Part shown: one piece after another, positions 17,308 through 25,961 of the stretch
Layout of the letters: every line of letters starts with the position of its first letter
Numbering within the stretch: position 1 is the first letter of the stretch
Source: Pseudomonas lalucatii
GTDB taxonomy: Bacteria > Pseudomonadota > Gammaproteobacteria > Pseudomonadales > Pseudomonadaceae
Reading direction: 5' to 3'
DNA length: 64,000 bases
NCBI RefSeq assembly: GCF_018398425.1
Contig: NZ_JADPMV010000002.1
Span: 620,001-684,000, forward strand
Program-made: the position numbers and the translations under genes
The notes under the pieces: generated by a model
Seen by the model: the letters and a program-made list of their open reading frames with translations, nothing else
Told to the model about the DNA's origin: nothing
Databases searched by the model: none

Positions 17308-18333
17308 TCAGTTGGCCGCGGCGCGGGAGGCGGCCAGCCAGCCGTCGAAGGTCTCGCGGTGGGCGGCGACCCACTCGGCGGCGTGGCGCTCGATATCCTT
17401 GGCGCTGTTCTCGCCGTTCTGCATCTTCAGGTTCTGCGCGCTCTCGTCGTCGGTGGTGATCTGCACCAGGGAGAGGAACTTCAGGGCCGCCGGATTCTCC
17501 TCGGCGAAGTCCTTGTTCAGCACGGCCTTGACCTCATCCACGGCGAAGCCGAGGTTCTTGCCCTGGAAGCTGGTGTTGACGCTGTTGTTACCGTCCGGCA
17601 GGTCGGTGTGCGGCACCTCCAGCCAGACCACGTCCTGGCCCTCGACCAGCACGCCGGCGATCCACTGCGGCACCCAGGTGAAGTAGAGGATCGGCTGACC
17701 GTCCTTGTAGCGGGCGATGGTATCGGCCATCAGGGCGAAGTAGGAGCCGCGGTTGTGGCTGACGGACTTCTCCAGGTCATAGGCCTTCATGTGGTGGTCG
17801 ATGACCAGCTCGCAGCCCCAGCCCGGGTTGCAGCCGGTGAGGTCGGCCTTGCCGTCGCCATTGGTGTCGAACAGCTTGGCGATCTCCGGCTTCTTCAGGT
17901 CGGTGAGGTACTTGATGTTGTGCGCCTCGGCGGTCTTCTTGTCGATCAGGTAGCCCTGCAGCACGCCGGGGATCACGTCGCCGGCCTTGACCAGGGTGTC
18001 GTCGCCACCGACCTTCTGGTAGAAGTTGTCGTGCAGCTTGTCCCACAGGTGCACGGAGAAGTCCGCATCGCCGTAGGACAACGCCAGCATCATCGCCGCG
18101 TATTCGGTTTCCTTGGGCTCCTGTACCTCGTAACCCAGTTCACGCAGGCCGGCCATGGCCACCTCGCCGCGAAAGCGCTCCTCGGCGATGCTCGGGAAGA
18201 TCGGCGTCACTTCCACGCCCTCCCCGGGCTTCTCGGCGCTCGCGGCCTGGCCATAGAGTGGCAACAGGCTCAGGGACGCCACGGCGGCGCAGTGCAGGAC
18301 CTTCTGGGTGAAGCCACGCTTTTCGAAACTCAT
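17308..18333 (-). CDS. proX: Quaternary-amine ABC transporter substrate-binding protein, ProX-like
   Basis: A 341-residue periplasmic binding protein with a signal peptide ending near residue 32 (LPLYGQAASA). It follows E. coli ProX closely: FDTNGDGKADLTGCNPGWGC, RYKDGQPILYFTW. Trp97, Trp172 and Trp220 fall exactly 32 residues after ProX Trp65, Trp140 and Trp188, the aromatic box that holds the quaternary ammonium group. Binding of a betaine is therefore well supported, although which betaine cannot be read from this. Start ATG 18333 was preferred to ATG 18339 because of spacing to AGAGG. Confidence 0.9.
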   Translation of the reverse strand: MSFEKRGFTQKVLHCAAVASLSLLPLYGQAASAEKPGEGVEVTPIFPSIAEERFRGEVAMAGLRELGYEVQEPKETEYAAMMLALSYGDADFSVHLWDKLHDNFYQKVGGDDTLVKAGDVIPGVLQGYLIDKKTAEAHNIKYLTDLKKPEIAKLFDTNGDGKADLTGCNPGWGCELVIDHHMKAYDLEKSVSHNRGSYFALMADTIARYKDGQPILYFTWVPQWIAGVLVEGQDVVWLEVPHTDLPDGNNSVNTSFQGKNLGFAVDEVKAVLNKDFAEENPAALKFLSLVQITTDDESAQNLKMQNGENSAKDIERHAAEWVAAHRETFDGWLAASRAAAN

Positions 18334-18395
18334 CGTCATCTACCTCTGGGTTTTGTTGTTCGTCGGGTATTTCGATTCGGTTCAGCAACCAGGCC

Positions 18396-19346
18396 TCAGG
18401 CCCGGGCTTTGGTGTTGACCGGGCGGCTGCCCAGCAGGCCCAGCAGCAGGCCGACGGGGCCGCTGTGGTACCAGCGCAGGCTGGGGTCGGCGTTGCTGCG
18501 CTCGCCCATGGCCTGGGTCAGGCGGTCGAGGAAGATCGCCAGCAGCACCAGGCCGACGCCGCCGACCGTGGCCAGGCCCATGTCCAGGCGGCCGATGCCG
18601 CGCAGGACCATCTGCCCCAGGCCGCCGACCGAGATCATCGAGGCGATCACCACCATCGACAGCGACAGCATCAGGGTCTGGTTGACGCCGGCCATGATGG
18701 TCGGCGCGGCCAGCGGCAGCTGCACGCGCATCAGCATCTGCCGCGGGGTGCAGCCGAAGGCGCGGGCCGCCTCGATCTTGTCGTCCGGCACCTGGCGGAT
18801 ACCCAGGTTGGTCAGGCGCACCAGCGGCGGCACGGCGAACACTATGGTCACCAGCACGCCGGGCACGTTGCCGATGCCGAACAGCATCACCACCGGCACC
18901 AGGTAGACGAAGGCCGGCAGCGTCTGCATGGCGTCGAGCACCGGCCGCACCACCTTCTCCAGGCGGTCGCTGCGGGCCGAGAGGATGCCCAGGGGCACGC
19001 CGAACAGGGCGCAGAAGAACACCGAGGTCAGCACCAGCGCCAGGGTGGTCATGGACTCCGACCAGACCCCGATCAGCCCCAGCAGGGTCAGGGTCACGGC
19101 GCACAGCAGGCCCATGCGCGGCCCGGCCATCTGCCAGCCGAACAGGCTCGCGAGGAGGATGCCGATGGTCGGCGGAATGCTCTGCAGGATGAATTCGAAG
19201 CCGTTGAGCACCTGGTCGATCGGCCAGCGAATGGCGCGGAAGAAGTCGCGGAAGTTGTGCACCAGGTAATTGAGGGTGCTCTCCACCCATTCGCCGAGGG
19301 GGATGGTCAAGGTCTGGAAGGGGTCGAGGAGGCTGAACTCTGACAT
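18396..19346 (-). CDS. proW: Quaternary-amine ABC transporter permease, ProW-like
   Basis: A 316-residue inner-membrane permease of the glycine-betaine/proline transporter group with about six hydrophobic segments. The EAA loop is [14 protein letters not shown], which contacts the ATPase. It lies 54 bases after the ATPase gene and 62 bases before the binding-protein gene, so the order is ATPase-permease-binding protein as in proVWX. Confidence 0.88.
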   Translation of the reverse strand: MSEFSLLDPFQTLTIPLGEWVESTLNYLVHNFRDFFRAIRWPIDQVLNGFEFILQSIPPTIGILLASLFGWQMAGPRMGLLCAVTLTLLGLIGVWSESMTTLALVLTSVFFCALFGVPLGILSARSDRLEKVVRPVLDAMQTLPAFVYLVPVVMLFGIGNVPGVLVTIVFAVPPLVRLTNLGIRQVPDDKIEAARAFGCTPRQMLMRVQLPLAAPTIMAGVNQTLMLSLSMVVIASMISVGGLGQMVLRGIGRLDMGLATVGGVGLVLLAIFLDRLTQAMGERSNADPSLRWYHSGPVGLLLGLLGSRPVNTKARA

Positions 19347-19400
19347 CGTGGTTACCTATTCTGTGAAGTTGCGGCGCATGCCGGGTCGACGGTCCGCCGC

Positions 19401-20573
19401 TCAGTGGCGACTCATGGTGTGCAGCAGCAAGCTCTTGGAGATGGTGCCCTTGAAGGCGCCGGCCTGGTCGATGACCGGCACCGGGTACGGCACCTCGGCG
19501 ACGATATCCAGCACGTCGTGCAGCGGTGTGTCGGTGTAGATGGGCTGGTGGCAGTCCAGCTTGAGCTGGTCGATGCGCCCGGCCTCGGCGCCGTCGCGCA
19601 GGCGTTCGGCGTCGACCACGGCGAGCAGCTTGTCCTGCTCGTTGACCAGGTAGCCGAAGGGCACGCCCGCGGCGAAGGGCGGCACCTGGCCGTTGACCCG
19701 GCACACCGACGCCGGGTCCAGCTCGGCGACGTCGCCGGCCTTGAGCACCCGGGAGCTGTCGAAACCCTTGAAGAAGGCCTCGACATAGTCGTTGGCCGGG
19801 TTGCACAGCAGTTCCTGGGGCGTGCCGATCTGCACCACCCGCCCGCCTTCCATGATGGCGATGCGGTGACCGATGCGGATGGCCTCCTCGATGTCGTGGG
19901 AGATGAAGATGATGGTGCGCTGCTGCTCGGCCTGCAGGCGGATCAGCTCGCCCTGCATCTCGCTGCGGATCAGCGGGTCGAGGGCGGAGAAGGCCTCGTC
20001 CATCAGCAGGATGGTCGGGTCGTTGGTCAGCGCCCGGGCCAGGCCGACGCGCTGCTGCATGCCGCCGGACAGCTGGTGCGGGTAGCTGTTCTCGTGCCCG
20101 GCCAGGCCGACCTGGCGCAGCGCCTCGACCGCCCGCGCCTTGCGTTCCTGCTCGCTGACCCCGGAGATCTCCAGGCCGAAGGCGGCGTTGTCCAGCACGC
20201 TCATGTGCGGCATCAGGGCGAAGGACTGGAACACCATGCCCATCTCCTTGCGCCGCACCTCGAGCAACTCCTTGTCGGACAGCCCGGTGATCTCCCGGCC
20301 GTTGAGGTGGATGCTGCCGGAGGTCGGCTCGATCAGCCGGTTGAACAGGCGCACCATGGTCGACTTGCCCGAGCCGGACAGGCCCATGATGACGAAGATC
20401 TCGCCGCGCTTGACCGAGAAACTGGCGTCGAACACGCCGACGACCTGGCCGGTCTTCTGGAATATCTCGTTCTTGTCGGCGCCCTTGCGCAACATATCCA
20501 TGGCCACTTCCGGCTGCGCGCCGAATACCTTGAATATGTTCTTGACCGAAAGTATCTCGTCAACTTGGGTCAT
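19401..20573 (-). CDS. proV: Quaternary-amine ABC transporter ATP-binding protein with CBS domains, ProV-like
   Basis: A 390-residue ATPase. Walker A is GLSGSGKST, the ABC signature LSGGMQQRVGLARAL, Walker B ILLMDEAFSALDP, and the H-loop ISHDIEEA. A C-terminal CBS pair (about residues 280-390) follows, the part that senses osmotic strength or salt in ProV/OpuA relatives. It is the first gene of the transporter operon, and the 338-base region upstream holds a large palindrome with a LysR-type box. Import of a betaine into the cytoplasm is the expected role. Confidence 0.9.
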   Translation of the reverse strand: MTQVDEILSVKNIFKVFGAQPEVAMDMLRKGADKNEIFQKTGQVVGVFDASFSVKRGEIFVIMGLSGSGKSTMVRLFNRLIEPTSGSIHLNGREITGLSDKELLEVRRKEMGMVFQSFALMPHMSVLDNAAFGLEISGVSEQERKARAVEALRQVGLAGHENSYPHQLSGGMQQRVGLARALTNDPTILLMDEAFSALDPLIRSEMQGELIRLQAEQQRTIIFISHDIEEAIRIGHRIAIMEGGRVVQIGTPQELLCNPANDYVEAFFKGFDSSRVLKAGDVAELDPASVCRVNGQVPPFAAGVPFGYLVNEQDKLLAVVDAERLRDGAEAGRIDQLKLDCHQPIYTDTPLHDVLDIVAEVPYPVPVIDQAGAFKGTISKSLLLHTMSRH

Positions 20574-20911
20574 TGCGCCCTCTTCTTATAAGTCTGTGAA
20601 TAATCAACTGGGCGGCGCCTGCCGGCGCTTTATCCAGGGCGAAGTCGTCCCGCCAGCGCTGAACTTCGGAGAAGTTGCCGCCGGCCGCTAAGTGCCTGGA
20701 TCACCGTGAATATGCCCCCTGACGACGGCCTGCAAAGAGTGTCGCGGGGTGAGTTCAAGTTAGAGTTTGGGCGGCCGAGCGTCCAACGACATTTGTTCGG
20801 CCAAGACAATAACCTGATGTTATCGATTGGCCGACGCGACGCGGTCAAGCGCCCAGGCGCGCACCGCCCGCCGCGGCAACCGGCAGGCGGGTCCAAGGGC
20901 TGTGGGCGGGG
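20574..20911. promoter_or_regulatory. Promoter region of the transporter operon
   Basis: A 338-base gap between the proC-like stop and the proV-like start, both on the minus strand. I see no coding potential in it. Its only marked structure is the palindrome at 20797-20834. The 40 bases before the proV-like start are AT-rich. Confidence 0.5.
20797..20834. promoter_or_regulatory. Nested palindrome with a LysR-type box upstream of proV-like
   Basis: The outer arms TCGGCCAA (20797-20804) and TTGGCCGA (20827-20834) are perfect inverted repeats. Nested inside is ATAACctgatGTTAT (20809-20823), a perfect palindrome that fits the T-N11-A consensus of LysR regulators. The same inner motif occurs at 31803-31817 next to the LysR gene. 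It lies about 225-275 bases before the proV-like start. Confidence 0.6.
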
Positions 20912-21730
20912 TCATTCCGCGGGCGCGGAATACTCGGCTTGCATGCGCCGCGCCGCCGTCTCGGCCGCGTCCAGCCCGGCCTCGACGGCCCGCCCGAAGC
21001 CCGCGTCGAGCATGGCCTGCAGGCCGGCGGCCGTGGTGCCGCGGTAGTCGAGCATGGCCTGGACCATCGCGGCCGGCGGCATGCCGTCACGGCCGAGCAG
21101 CTGGCTGGCGCCGACCACCACGCCGCGCACCGCGTTCTCGGCCACCTGGCGGGGAATGCCCCGGGCCAGGGCATGGCCGAGCATGGCCTCGGCCAGCAGC
21201 GCCGGATAGGCCGCGCCGGAGCCGACCAGGCCGGTCAGGTAGTCGAGGTCGGCTTCGCTGGCCACCTCGTCGGCGCCGCCGCAGGCCTCGAACATCGCCT
21301 GGGTGAAGGCCTTGTCGGCGGCGCTCACCGCCTCCGTGGCGAACCAGGGCGTGTAGCACTGGCCGATCTCGGCCGCGGCGTTGGGCATGGCGCGAATCAC
21401 CCGGCGGCTGCCGGTGCGGGCGCTCAGGGTATCGACCGAGACCCCGGCCATGAAGGAGATCACCAGCTTGTCGGCGGCGTCGATATGCACGTCGGCGAAT
21501 TGCTCGGGACGCACCGACAGCACGATGATGTCGGCACTGGCCGCCAGCTCGCGGTTGTCCCGGGTCATCCGCACCCCCGGCCAGGCCGCGAAGCCCTCGA
21601 TGCGCCCGCTGCGGCTGGAGAGGATCAGCCCGGCGGGCGCCAGCACGCCCTTCTCGAGCATGGCGCCGCCGATGGCGCGCCCCAGCCAGCCACCGCCACC
21701 GATGATGCCGAACGTCATTGCCTGTGCCAT
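20912..21730 (-). CDS. Pyrroline-5-carboxylate reductase-like imine reductase (ProC family)
   Basis: A 272-residue ProC-fold protein. The dinucleotide-binding motif is FGIIGGGGWLGRAI (residues 4-17, an extra-glycine form), followed by ILSSRSGR, VLSVRPEQ, RAMPNAAAEIGQ and the C-terminal dimer helix GLVGSGAAYPALLAEAM. True ProC reduces pyrroline-5-carboxylate to proline with NAD(P)H in the cytoplasm. A second housekeeping proC is expected elsewhere in the genome, so this copy probably handles an imine from betaine breakdown; this is inference. It starts at ATG 21730 after GGAGG. It is on the same strand as the TetR gene 144 bases upstream. Confidence 0.78.
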   Translation of the reverse strand: MAQAMTFGIIGGGGWLGRAIGGAMLEKGVLAPAGLILSSRSGRIEGFAAWPGVRMTRDNRELAASADIIVLSVRPEQFADVHIDAADKLVISFMAGVSVDTLSARTGSRRVIRAMPNAAAEIGQCYTPWFATEAVSAADKAFTQAMFEACGGADEVASEADLDYLTGLVGSGAAYPALLAEAMLGHALARGIPRQVAENAVRGVVVGASQLLGRDGMPPAAMVQAMLDYRGTTAAGLQAMLDAGFGRAVEAGLDAAETAARRMQAEYSAPAE

Positions 21731-21874
21731 TTTTCCTCCCCTACGGCGCAAGGCCGTTCATTCAAGCAAGGGCAACGCCGAAGGCTTGCCCGCCATGCTG
21801 GATGGCAGCGGCCATCCACCCTAGATTCTTGCTCTCCACAGGGTGTTTTCCTTTGCTCGCTCAAGTACGCGGCG

Positions 21875-22555
21875 CTACCCCAGCAGCGGACTCTTCGCCC
21901 CCAGCGCCACCAGGGTCGGCGCCTGCACCCCATAGCCGTGGCGGGCATAGAAGCGCTCCAGCTCGCGGGGCTGCGGCAGCTGCCCGGTGAAGATCTTCAC
22001 GTACTCGGGGATGCGCTGCATGCGCGTCAGCGCATCCTCGCGGGTGTTCATGCTGATGTAGCCGATCTGCGTCAGGTAGGTGGATCGGGCGCGCACATCG
22101 GCACTGATGGGCTCGTAGCCGAAGCGCTCGAACATGCCGCTCAGCGCCTTGAGCCGCGCCCGGTCCGCGACCTCGACCGCGTCCGCCACCCTGGCCTCCT
22201 GCAACGCCCAGCTGCGCACCGCGAACTCGAACTGGGAGTCGAACAGCGCGGGATTCAGCCAGCAGTCGAACACGTTGAGCGTGGCCTCGGCGATGCTTTC
22301 CGCGTAGGCGTCGGCCTGGCTGACCAGGTTGCCGGTGTTCTTCGCCCGCCAGCGCTCGAGCAGCGCCGCCAGCAATTCCTCGCGGTCCTTGAAGAACCAG
22401 TAGAAGCTGGTGCGTGACAGGTTCAGCTTCTTCGCCAGTGGCTGGATGCGCACGGCCTCGACGCCGGACTCGACCAGGCTGTCGTAGGCGGCCTGCAACC
22501 AGCCCTCGGCCGAGCCGCGCCAGCCGCTCTCGGTGGATTTGCTCTGTGTAGTCAT
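21875..22555 (-). CDS. TetR-family transcriptional regulator
   Basis: A 226-residue TetR protein. The DNA-binding part is about residues 15-65 (VRIQPLAKKLNLSRTSFYWFF); the C-terminal domain is not assigned. It is divergent from the flavin/FeS demethylase gene. The 299-base gap between them contains three copies of the palindrome ATGTACAT, likely operator elements. It may also control the proC-like gene downstream on its own strand. Confidence 0.8.
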   Translation of the reverse strand: MTTQSKSTESGWRGSAEGWLQAAYDSLVESGVEAVRIQPLAKKLNLSRTSFYWFFKDREELLAALLERWRAKNTGNLVSQADAYAESIAEATLNVFDCWLNPALFDSQFEFAVRSWALQEARVADAVEVADRARLKALSGMFERFGYEPISADVRARSTYLTQIGYISMNTREDALTRMQRIPEYVKIFTGQLPQPRELERFYARHGYGVQAPTLVALGAKSPLLG

Positions 22556-22627
22556 GGCCCGATCCTAGCGGCCGCCCGCCCCCCGGCACAAGCGGAATGT
22601 CCAGGCACGTTGGTAAAAATGACATGG

Positions 22628-22807
22628 ATGTACATTCAGCCTCGAGCAGCATCGCCAGTGGATATTCCACAATGAACAGTTAAAGCCTCTAGAACAGTCG
22701 AATTCGCTCTGTATAAGCCACTGCCTGCGACAGGAAGTAGTCGAGAGCGACATCCGCGCCCCGGGTAAATGTACATCCTGGCCCACGAAATAGACACTCA
22801 TGTACAT
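22628..22807. promoter_or_regulatory. Three ATGTACAT palindromes in the divergent promoter
   Basis: The perfect 8-bp palindrome ATGTACAT occurs at 22628-22635, 22769-22776 and 22800-22807. The first is 73 bases before the tetR start and the other two are 48-86 bases before the demethylase start. In a 67% GC genome three copies in 180 bases are not expected by chance. The likely binder is the divergent TetR protein. Confidence 0.6.
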
Positions 22808-22854
22808 TAAGTCCGAACAGCCACCCGAGCCCTTCCCTGCGTGGAGCCCAGACC

Positions 22855-24891
22855 ATGTCCAACGACCCGCTACTCCAGCCCTACCAGCTCAAGCACCTGA
22901 CCCTGCGCAACCGCATCATCACCACCTCCCACGAGCCGGCCTACCCCGAGGACGGCATGCCCAAGGCGCTGTACCGCGCCTACCACGTGGAACGGGCCAA
23001 GGCCGGGGTGGCCCTGACCATGACCGCCGGCTCGGCGGCGGTGTCGCGCGACAGCCCGCCGGTGTTCAACAACATCCTCGCCTACAAGGACGAGGTGGTC
23101 GGCTGGATGAAGGACCTGACCGACGAGTGCCACGAGCACGGCGCCGCGGTGATGATCCAGCTGACCCACCTGGGCCGGCGCACCCGCTGGGACAAGGGCG
23201 ACTGGCTGCCGGTGGTGTCGCCCTCGCACAACCGCGAGGCGGCGCACCGCGCCTTCCCCAAGCAGATCGAAGACTGGGACATCGAACGCATCATCAAGGA
23301 CTACGCCGACGCCGCCGAGCGGATGCAGGCCGCCGGCCTCGACGGCATCGAGCTGCAGGCCTACGGCCACCTGATGGACCAGTTCTGGTCGCCTTTGACC
23401 AACGAGCTGGACGCGCCCTACGGCGGCTCCCTGGACAACCGCCTGCGTTTCACCTTCGACGTGCTCAAGGCCGTGCGCCAGCGGGTCGGCAACCAGTTCA
23501 TCGTCGGCGTGCGCTACACCGCCGACGAGGCCCTGAGCGGCGGCCTCAGCGCCGAGGACGGCCTGGACATCTCGCGCCGCCTCAAGGACAGCGGCATGGT
23601 GGATTTTCTCAACATCATCCGCGGCCACATCGACACCGACGCCGGCCTCACCGACGTCATCCCGATCCAGGGCATGGCCAGCGCGCCGCACCTGGACTTC
23701 GCCGGGCAGATCCGCGCCGCCACCGACTTCCCCACCTTCCACGCGGCGAAGATCCAGGACGTGGCCACCGCGCGCCACGCCATCGCCACCGGCAAGGTCG
23801 ACATGGTCGGCATGACCCGCGCCCACATGACCGACCCGCACATCGTGCGCAAGCTGATCGAGGGCCGCGAAGAAGCCATCCGCCCCTGCGTCGGCGCCAA
23901 CTACTGCCTGGACCGCATCTACCAGGGCGGCGCGGCCTACTGCATCCACAACGCCGCCACCGGCCGCGAAACGACCATGCCCCACGAGATTGCCCAGGCC
24001 GCCGCGCGGCGCAAGGTGGTGATCGTCGGCGCCGGCCCGGCCGGCCTGGAGGCGGCCCGGGTGGCCGGCGAACGCGGCCACCAGGTGCTGGTGATCGAGG
24101 CGGCCGACCAGCCCGGCGGCCAGGTCCGCCTGACCGCCCGCAGCCCGCGCCGCCGCGAGATGCTCGGCATCATCGACTGGCGCATGGAGCAATGTACGGC
24201 GCTGGGTGTGGAATTCCGCTTCAACAGCTGGGCCGAGGCCGAGAGCATTCGCGCCGAGCAGCCCGACGTGGTGATCATCGCCACCGGCGGCTACCCCCAC
24301 AGCGAAGTGCTCAGCGCCGGCAACGAACTGGTGGTCTCGGCCTGGGACATCCTCTCCGGCGACGTCAAGCCGGGCACGAACGTGCTGCTGTTCGACGACG
24401 CCGGCGACCACACCGCCCTGCAGGCCGCCGAGCTGATCGCCCAGAGCGGCGCCAGGCTGGAGATCATGACCCCGGACCGCAGCTTCGCCCCGGAAGTCAT
24501 GGCGATGAACCTGGTGCCCTACATGCGCTCGCTGCAGAAGCTCGACACCACCTTCACCGTCACCTACCGCCTGGCCTCGGTGGCCCGCGAAGGCCAGACC
24601 CTGGTGGCGCAGATCGACAGCGACTACGGCGGCGTGCGCAAACAGCGCCACGTCGACCAGGTGGTGGTCAACCACGGCACCCTGCCGATGGACGAGCTGT
24701 ACCTGGAACTCAAGCCCTACTCGCGCAACCTCGGCGCGGTCGAATACGCCGACCTGATCGTCGGCCAGCCGCAGACCCGCGACGACAACCCGGCCGGCGA
24801 GTTCCAGCTGTTCCGCATCGGCGACGCGGTGGCCGCGCGCAACACCCATGCGGCCATCTACGACGCCCTGCGGCTGGTCAAGGACCTCTAA
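22855..24891 (+). CDS. FMN/FeS/NAD(P) N-methyl amino acid demethylase (NADH:flavin oxidoreductase family)
   Basis: A 678-residue protein of the trimethylamine-dehydrogenase/2,4-dienoyl-CoA-reductase type. An N-terminal FMN TIM barrel (1-340) leads to an iron-sulfur segment (Cys345, Cys351, Cys363) and a Rossmann part with VVIVGAGPAGLEAA (388-401). The usual second cysteine is Ala348 (CVGANYC). Relatives with this motif are annotated as N-methylproline or dimethylglycine demethylases. I infer oxidative removal of an N-methyl group, releasing formaldehyde, after the Rieske enzyme has removed the first methyl of a betaine. It is monocistronic with a strong terminator (24922-24954) and is divergent from tetR. 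Confidence 0.82.
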   Translation: MSNDPLLQPYQLKHLTLRNRIITTSHEPAYPEDGMPKALYRAYHVERAKAGVALTMTAGSAAVSRDSPPVFNNILAYKDEVVGWMKDLTDECHEHGAAVMIQLTHLGRRTRWDKGDWLPVVSPSHNREAAHRAFPKQIEDWDIERIIKDYADAAERMQAAGLDGIELQAYGHLMDQFWSPLTNELDAPYGGSLDNRLRFTFDVLKAVRQRVGNQFIVGVRYTADEALSGGLSAEDGLDISRRLKDSGMVDFLNIIRGHIDTDAGLTDVIPIQGMASAPHLDFAGQIRAATDFPTFHAAKIQDVATARHAIATGKVDMVGMTRAHMTDPHIVRKLIEGREEAIRPCVGANYCLDRIYQGGAAYCIHNAATGRETTMPHEIAQAAARRKVVIVGAGPAGLEAARVAGERGHQVLVIEAADQPGGQVRLTARSPRRREMLGIIDWRMEQCTALGVEFRFNSWAEAESIRAEQPDVVIIATGGYPHSEVLSAGNELVVSAWDILSGDVKPGTNVLLFDDAGDHTALQAAELIAQSGARLEIMTPDRSFAPEVMAMNLVPYMRSLQKLDTTFTVTYRLASVAREGQTLVAQIDSDYGGVRKQRHVDQVVVNHGTLPMDELYLELKPYSRNLGAVEYADLIVGQPQTRDDNPAGEFQLFRIGDAVAARNTHAAIYDALRLVKDL

Positions 24892-24921
24892 ACGCCTGGC
24901 CTAAACCGCCGATGGGCACTG

Positions 24922-24954
24922 GGGACGCATGACGGTCAAACCGTCATGCGTCCC
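24922..24954 (+). terminator. Intrinsic terminator of the demethylase gene
   Basis: GGGACGCATGACGGT (24922-24936) and its exact complement (24940-24954) form a perfect 15-bp stem with a caa loop, followed by tcttcttt. It is 30 bases after the stop codon. Confidence 0.9.
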
Positions 24955-25067
24955 TCTTCTTTCTGGCTGCCTGCCGTTCGAGCACGGGGCCGCCCGGCCG
25001 ACGCCATGGTTGGTTACGCCGCTGCGTGGTTAACCCACCCTACGGGCAGTGTCACGAGGTCCGTCAG

Positions 25068-25211
25068 TCACTCGACCAGTCCGGCCTGCTCCTGTATATA
25101 TCGCCGAAACGCCTCACGACTCAGCTGCCTGCACTGACTTACCGCGCCGGCACGGACACGCTCGGCAACTGGGTAAACGGACTTGGCCAGATCAACCACT
25201 ATGCGCTTCAT
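25068..25211 (-). pseudogene. IS110-family (IS1111-like) transposase, N-terminal stub
   Basis: From ATG 25211 on the minus strand, 47 codons read MKRIVVDLAKSVYPVAERVR, then SREAFRRYIQEQAGLVE and a stop. This is the start of IS110/IS1111 transposases, with the conserved first aspartate in VDLAK. Complete proteins are about 330-350 residues, so about 85% is missing. No other part of the element is present. IS1111-group elements are known to insert in integron attC sites, and an attC-like fold lies immediately upstream of this start. Confidence 0.7.
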
Positions 25212-25255
25212 CGCCTCACTCCCAGCTATCAGATACCACCATTGCGGGTATAGAA

Positions 25256-25343
25256 GGTGGTGCGGGGAGCGTCCTTTACAGCACTCAAATCGTTCGCTTC
25301 GCTCACTAGGACGAATTAAACCCCGCCCCGCTACCAAGCTTTA
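25256..25343. other. attC-like recombination site remnant
   Basis: Stems GCGGGG (25262-25267) with CCCCGC (25321-25326), and CGTCCT (25270-25275) with AGGACG (25308-25313), are separated on one side by an unpaired aattaaa, and GGT (25256-25258) pairs with ACC near 25333. The loop contains tcgttcgcttcgctca, a sequence common in integron attC loops. CTTTAGT at 25339-25345 is a degenerate GTTRRRY core. The left core is absent, which fits interruption by the IS. No integrase gene is in the window. Confidence 0.5.
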
Positions 25344-25376
25344 GTAAAAATCAGATAGACAAGAGAGTTTTTGAGA

Positions 25377-25961
25377 ATGAGTGAAGGTTGGGATGAATAC
25401 GCAGTAGGGTGGGATAGCAATGAAGCCGTCATTGCTTATGCGAATAACGCCTACCTTGCCTTGGAAAATACTGCAAAACTAAAGGGATGTCGCATTTTTG
25501 ATTTTGGTTGCGGCACAGGCTTGCTTACCGAAAAGTTGTCAAAGACAGCAAGTTCAGTGGTGGCTCTCGATCCTTCGCAAAAGATGATTTCAGTACTCGA
25601 AAACAAGCGCCTGAACAATGTTGCAACAATCGCATCAGAACTAGACCAAAAGCTGATCAACGACAATAGTCTGTTGTCACCAAAATTTGGACTTGTCGTG
25701 GCGTCCTCGGCACTGGCCTTCGTACCGGATTACGTAGAAACGCTTAAGCTATTGAAACAATTGCTTAACAAGGATGGTTGCCTGGTGCAGTGGGATTGGT
25801 TCAAAGACGAGGGCGAAAAAGGGTATGGATTTTCAGAGCAACAGATTAAATCGGCACTGACAGAGGCTGGATTTGCCGAGTGTTGCACATCGCTTCCCTT
25901 TTCCATGCAAAGTGACGGTAGCGCGATGGGTGTAGTCATGGGAGTAGCCAGAAATTCCTAA
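25377..25961 (+). CDS. Class I SAM-dependent methyltransferase, low-GC foreign gene
   Basis: A 194-residue methyltransferase. Motif I is IFDFGCGTGLL (about 38-48), followed by VVALDPSQKM for the acidic ribose contact and GLVVASSALAFVPD. A short C-terminal part ends the domain. The gene is about 45% GC against about 67% around it and uses AT-ending codons, so it was acquired. The start is ATG 25377 (a TTG lies 6 bases before). Its TAA overlaps CCTAAC of a downstream attC-like half site, and another attC-like fold precedes it, the layout of an integron gene cassette. The substrate is unknown. Confidence 0.8.
   Translation: MSEGWDEYAVGWDSNEAVIAYANNAYLALENTAKLKGCRIFDFGCGTGLLTEKLSKTASSVVALDPSQKMISVLENKRLNNVATIASELDQKLINDNSLLSPKFGLVVASSALAFVPDYVETLKLLKQLLNKDGCLVQWDWFKDEGEKGYGFSEQQIKSALTEAGFAECCTSLPFSMQSDGSAMGVVMGVARNS

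Larger units (their letters stand above)
24955..25376. other. Scarred non-coding stretch with repeat, IS remnant and attC-like fold
   Basis: This 420-base stretch before the methyltransferase gene has no intact gene. It holds, in order, a GGTTACGCCGCTGCGTGG..ACCCACCCTAC-type dispersed sequence (about 25012-25045) that I recall from other pseudomonad genomes, a transposase stub on the minus strand (25068-25211), and an attC-like stem (25256-25343). Base composition drops along it toward the foreign gene. Confidence 0.55.
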
